Shown: positions 5,321 to 5,821 of the stretch, piece after piece
How the letters are laid out: the number at the start of each line of letters is the position of its first letter
Position numbering within the stretch: the first letter of the stretch is position 1
NCBI GenBank assembly: GCA_945870475.1
Contig: CAMBSR010000146.1
Coordinates: 1-5,821, forward strand
Origin: Phycisphaera mikurensis NBRC 102666
GTDB lineage: Bacteria; Planctomycetota; Phycisphaerae; Phycisphaerales; SM1A02
DNA length: 5,821 bases
Direction of reading: 5' to 3'
Notes under the pieces: model-generated
Told to the model about the DNA's origin: nothing
Databases searched by the model: none
The model's input: the letters and a program-made list of their open reading frames with translations, nothing else
Position numbers and translations under genes: made by a program

Positions 5321-5821
5321 TCAGTCCGCCGGCTCGACGTGCGCGGTGGCGTTGCCGCCGTCCTCGCCCGGGCTCAGCGCGGCCTCGATCTCGAGCTCGA
5401 TCGCCGTCGCCAGCTCGTGCGCACGGCGCACGTCCATGTCGCCCGGCACCTGCACGTGGAAATCCACCCAGTGGTGGCGCCCCACGTGGCGGGTGCGGAG
5501 CTTGTGCCAGCCGCTGATGGCCGGCTCCTTCGGGGTGAGCCCGGGGGCGGCCACGTGCGCATCCAAGATGGCGCGCACGGTCTCAAAGTCCTTCGCGTCC
5601 TGCTCGTCCACCAGCTCGCCCAGCGCGGCGCGCACGATGCGGTACCCCACCACCAGGATCACCACCGCCATCAGGAGCGCCATGATCGGGTCGATCCACG
5701 CGTTGCCGGTGAAGTGCACCAAGAGGAGGGCCGCAATCGCGCCGATCCCCGTGATGGCATCGGTCAGGAGGTGCTTGCCGTCGCTTTCAAGCGTCACCGA
5801 CTTGGTACGCCGCCCCAGCAT
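5321..5821 (-). CDS. Cation diffusion facilitator family metal efflux transporter (C-terminal part; N-terminus outside window)
   Basis: At least 166 residues are visible. The Met codon at the window edge is probably internal, because CDF proteins are near 300 residues with six membrane helices and only the last two are here. Numbered from that Met, D14, H17 and D21 (SDGKHLLTD) match the transmembrane-5 metal site (HxxxD) of FieF-type exporters. Hydrophobic helices at about 20-37 and 43-62 are helices 5 and 6. The cytoplasmic dimerisation domain follows (about 75-150) with GWHKLRTRHVGRHHWVDFHVQV (103-124, His-rich) and the typical AHELATAIELEIE. The protein exchanges protons for divalent cations (Zn, Fe, Mn or similar) across the inner membrane; the metal cannot be assigned without helix 2. 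The short acidic tail (SPGEDGG..EPAD) is not part of the fold. The gene is followed by a GC-rich hairpin and the HEPN-like gene 40 bases on. Confidence 0.92.
   Translation of the reverse strand: MLGRRTKSVTLESDGKHLLTDAITGIGAIAALLLVHFTGNAWIDPIMALLMAVVILVVGYRIVRAALGELVDEQDAKDFETVRAILDAHVAAPGLTPKEPAISGWHKLRTRHVGRHHWVDFHVQVPGDMDVRRAHELATAIELEIEAALSPGEDGGNATAHVEPAD

Noticed and set aside
2479..5517. A 1012-codon open frame on the plus strand across dinB, sthA, the HEPN-like gene and part of the CDF gene
   Set aside because: Its translation is Arg/Ala/His-rich with no domain signature, and it overlaps several genes with clear family motifs. Long spurious frames are expected at this G+C content.
4630..5821. 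Defence island or toxin-antitoxin pair around the HEPN-like gene
   Set aside because: Its neighbours are a metal exporter and a transhydrogenase. There is no MNT-type nucleotidyltransferase or other antitoxin partner, and no mobile-element sign in the window.

Overview
This is a GC-rich bacterial chromosome segment (roughly two thirds G+C by eye) with six tightly packed genes. Four are complete; one is cut at each window edge. Planctomycete-type cytochrome c (PSCyt1), DUF2231 and C-terminal leucine-rich repeats in one protein, next to a Tat-exported beta-propeller protein, suggest the PVC group (Planctomycetota or Verrucomicrobiota) or perhaps Gemmatimonadota. This is inferred from gene content only. 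No phage, IS element, CRISPR array, rRNA or tRNA was seen.

Layout: (1) 1-311, minus, N-terminus of a Tat-exported NHL/beta-propeller-like protein. (2) 415-1938, minus, membrane-anchored c-type cytochrome with a leucine-rich-repeat tail. (3) 1977-3149, plus, DNA polymerase IV (dinB), divergent from the cytochrome gene across 38 bases and convergent with (4) 3178-4602, minus, soluble transhydrogenase SthA-like flavoprotein. (5) 4630-5280, minus, a 214-216 residue protein resembling a HEPN family but with the RNase-type catalytic residues replaced. (6) 5321-5821, minus, C-terminal half of a cation diffusion facilitator.

Genes 1 and 2 concern exported or periplasmic functions, probably redox. 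SthA balances NADH and NADPH in the cytoplasm, the CDF protein exports divalent metals, and Pol IV does translesion synthesis. They do not form one obvious pathway; this looks like ordinary core genome with one odd gene (the HEPN-like one).

The most striking pattern is regulatory. None of the five visible gene starts has a recognisable Shine-Dalgarno sequence, and each has a TANNNT hexamer (-10-like) ending 6-10 bases before an ATG. This is the geometry of leaderless or near-leaderless transcripts. It implies that each gene, even those 27-40 bases apart, may have its own promoter. Other points of interest are two back-to-back -10-like elements forming an inverted repeat between the cytochrome gene and dinB, the loss of the last redox-motif cysteine in SthA, and the degenerate HEPN-like active site.
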